From contig CAMPHY010000029.1 in assembly GCA_946886125.1 (NCBI GenBank), positions 1 to 8,597 on the forward strand: a DNA stretch of 8,597 bases. The letters run 5' to 3'. The position numbers were made by a program, and so were the translations under genes. The DNA comes from an uncultured Candidatus Saccharibacteria bacterium. GTDB taxonomy: Bacteria > Patescibacteria > Saccharimonadia > Saccharimonadales > UBA6022. Positions 7,816 to 8,597 of the stretch are shown in pieces (positions within the stretch are counted from its first letter, which is position 1; each line of letters starts with the position of its first letter). The notes beneath the pieces are model-generated. The model was given only the letters and a program-made list of their open reading frames with translations, had not been told where the DNA came from and did no database searches.

Positions 7816-8132
7816 TGACTACCGCTGAAACTACTATTGGGTGCGTCAAAGCGGCCACCGATATCTTGGGGGATAAATGGACACCTCAGCTACTACGTTT
7901 CTTCATCAACGAGCAGACGGTTCGTTTTTGCCAACTTCAAGATCTCGTAGGTGGTATCAACCCGCGTACACTCTCCGCTCGCTTGCTGAGCCTCGAACAA
8001 GCGCATATTATTGAAAAAGTACCCACCGTCTCTGCCAGTCGTTGCGAATACCGCTTGACGACAAAAGGCGCCGACCTACTGCCGATTCTCCGCGATATGG
8101 AAGCCTGGAGTCAGAAGCATCCAACTACTTAG
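7815..8132 (+). CDS. HxlR-family winged-helix transcriptional regulator
   Basis: DNA-binding regulator of 105 residues, usual length for HxlR/YodB/HypR proteins. The family layout is complete: N-terminal Cys10 followed by the helix leading to LGDKWTPQLLRFF (18-30), the RFCQLQDLVGGINPRTLS recognition region (37-54) with RLLSLEQAHIIEK (56-68), the wing with CEYRLTTKG (77-85), and a C-terminal dimerisation helix (about 86-102). In YodB and HypR the N-terminal Cys senses quinones, aldehydes or disulfide stress; Cys10 is at the corresponding place, and Cys39 and Cys77 are further candidates. The gene has its own strong promoter with a palindrome over it, which suggests autorepression. It follows the flavoenzyme on the same strand by 48 nt with no terminator, so some read-through is possible. 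Family is clear; inducer and targets are not. Confidence 0.92.
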   Translation: MTTAETTIGCVKAATDILGDKWTPQLLRFFINEQTVRFCQLQDLVGGINPRTLSARLLSLEQAHIIEKVPTVSASRCEYRLTTKGADLLPILRDMEAWSQKHPTT

Positions 8133-8162
8133 GTAAAACTAAGGCAATTATCAGAATAGGCG

Positions 8163-8168
8163 TATACT
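8163..8168 (+). promoter_or_regulatory. Putative -10 box of the response regulator gene
   Basis: TATACT lies 10 nt before the ATG at 8179, which leaves a leader of only about 3-4 nt at most. The -35 region at 16-18 nt is poor. TATAC (8163-8167) and GTATA (8175-8179) form a short inverted repeat across the start, a possible regulator site but weak. The gene is separated from hxlR by 46 nt and is likely transcribed from here. Confidence 0.45.
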
Positions 8169-8178
8169 ATAAGTGTAT

Positions 8179-8597
8179 ATGCGAGTATTAGTAATCGAAG
8201 ATGAACATAAGATTGCTCGCGCACTCAAGCGCGCTCTTGAGCAAGAAAGTTATGCCGTCGATATTTCTTACGATGGTGATGATGGATATGCCATGGCAAC
8301 GACTGAACCATACGATGCTGCCATTATAGATCGGATGCTCCCAGGTGAATATGACGGTGTAAAAATCGTCACCGCTATGCGCGAAGCAAACATTCACACA
8401 CCTGTTATACTACTGACCGCTCTTGGCAGCACGCAGGATAAAACATCCGGCCTCGATGCCGGTGCAGATGATTATCTCGTAAAACCCTTCGCTCTCGAAG
8501 AGTTGCTCGCTCGTGTCCGTGCGCTCCTGCGCCGTCCCACTGCTCAACAAAACACCGTCCTTACAGCAGGAGATTTGTCACTCGACACCATTACCTA
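8179..8597 (+). CDS. OmpR/PhoB-type two-component response regulator, 3'-truncated by the window edge
   Basis: The first 139 residues of a cytoplasmic response regulator. The complete receiver domain (1 to about 120) is visible: acidic pocket Glu7 and Asp8 in VIEDEHKIA, phosphoacceptor Asp51 in DRMLPG, switch Thr80 in ILLTA, and Lys102 in VKPF. Position 52 is Arg, where a hydrophobic residue is most common in this family. After the receiver come a linker and the first residues of what reads like an OmpR winged-helix domain (AGDLSLDT, 130-137), which continues beyond the window. A cognate histidine kinase is not in the window and would be expected downstream. The ATG at 8179 follows a TATACT box by 10 nt with no Shine-Dalgarno. 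Receiver identity is certain; the OmpR class is probable, given the order and spacing. Confidence 0.93.
   Translation, partial: MRVLVIEDEHKIARALKRALEQESYAVDISYDGDDGYAMATTEPYDAAIIDRMLPGEYDGVKIVTAMREANIHTPVILLTALGSTQDKTSGLDAGADDYLVKPFALEELLARVRALLRRPTAQQNTVLTAGDLSLDTIT

Noticed and set aside
8128..8143. Short inverted repeat CTTAG-6 nt-CTAAG at the hxlR stop as a terminator
   Set aside because: Only 5 bp, largely A/T, with no following T tract.

Overview
This 8.6 kb window is ordinary-looking bacterial chromosome of moderate GC, with short intergenic gaps and the standard genetic code (stops are TAA or TAG, and no in-frame TGA has to be read through). The gene set and protein style suggest a small-genome bacterium of the Patescibacteria/CPR, most likely Candidatus Saccharibacteria (TM7). 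That placement is inference from general resemblance, not a marker-gene proof. I found no mobile element, CRISPR array, tRNA or rRNA.

Layout, left to right. The window opens inside cysS (cysteinyl-tRNA synthetase, + strand, N-terminus outside the window). cysS converges on a minus-strand pair, tgt (tRNA-guanine transglycosylase) followed by an AI-2E/PerM-family membrane protein, with a strong bidirectional hairpin between the converging ends. Divergent from tgt is a two-gene NatAB-type ABC-2 transporter operon (ATPase, then permease, overlapping by 8 nt). It ends in a second bidirectional hairpin facing a 46-residue single-helix membrane protein gene on the minus strand. Divergent from that small gene is an FAD-linked oxidase of the D-lactate/glycolate/2-hydroxyglutarate dehydrogenase type. 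Then come an HxlR-family regulator and the start of an OmpR-type response regulator, which runs off the right edge.

The most striking feature is how these genes start. Each of the seven genes preceded by its own upstream region has a -10-like hexamer (TATAGT, TATACT, TACAAT or TACACT) ending only 6 to 10 nt before the start codon. In six of the seven the gap is 6 to 8 nt, which would put transcription initiation on or within a base or two of the start codon. None of these seven has a convincing Shine-Dalgarno sequence. The only clear Shine-Dalgarno (AGGAGG) precedes the one operon-internal gene, the ABC permease. The window therefore looks like a genome region where leaderless transcripts are the default and SD-led initiation is kept for downstream cistrons. 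This pattern decided several start codons given below.

Other points of interest are a TGT whose base-binding pocket and an adjacent loop differ from the standard preQ1 enzymes, a perfect 7-1-7 palindrome over the hxlR -10 and start codon, and interlocked divergent promoters between the small membrane protein and the flavoenzyme.
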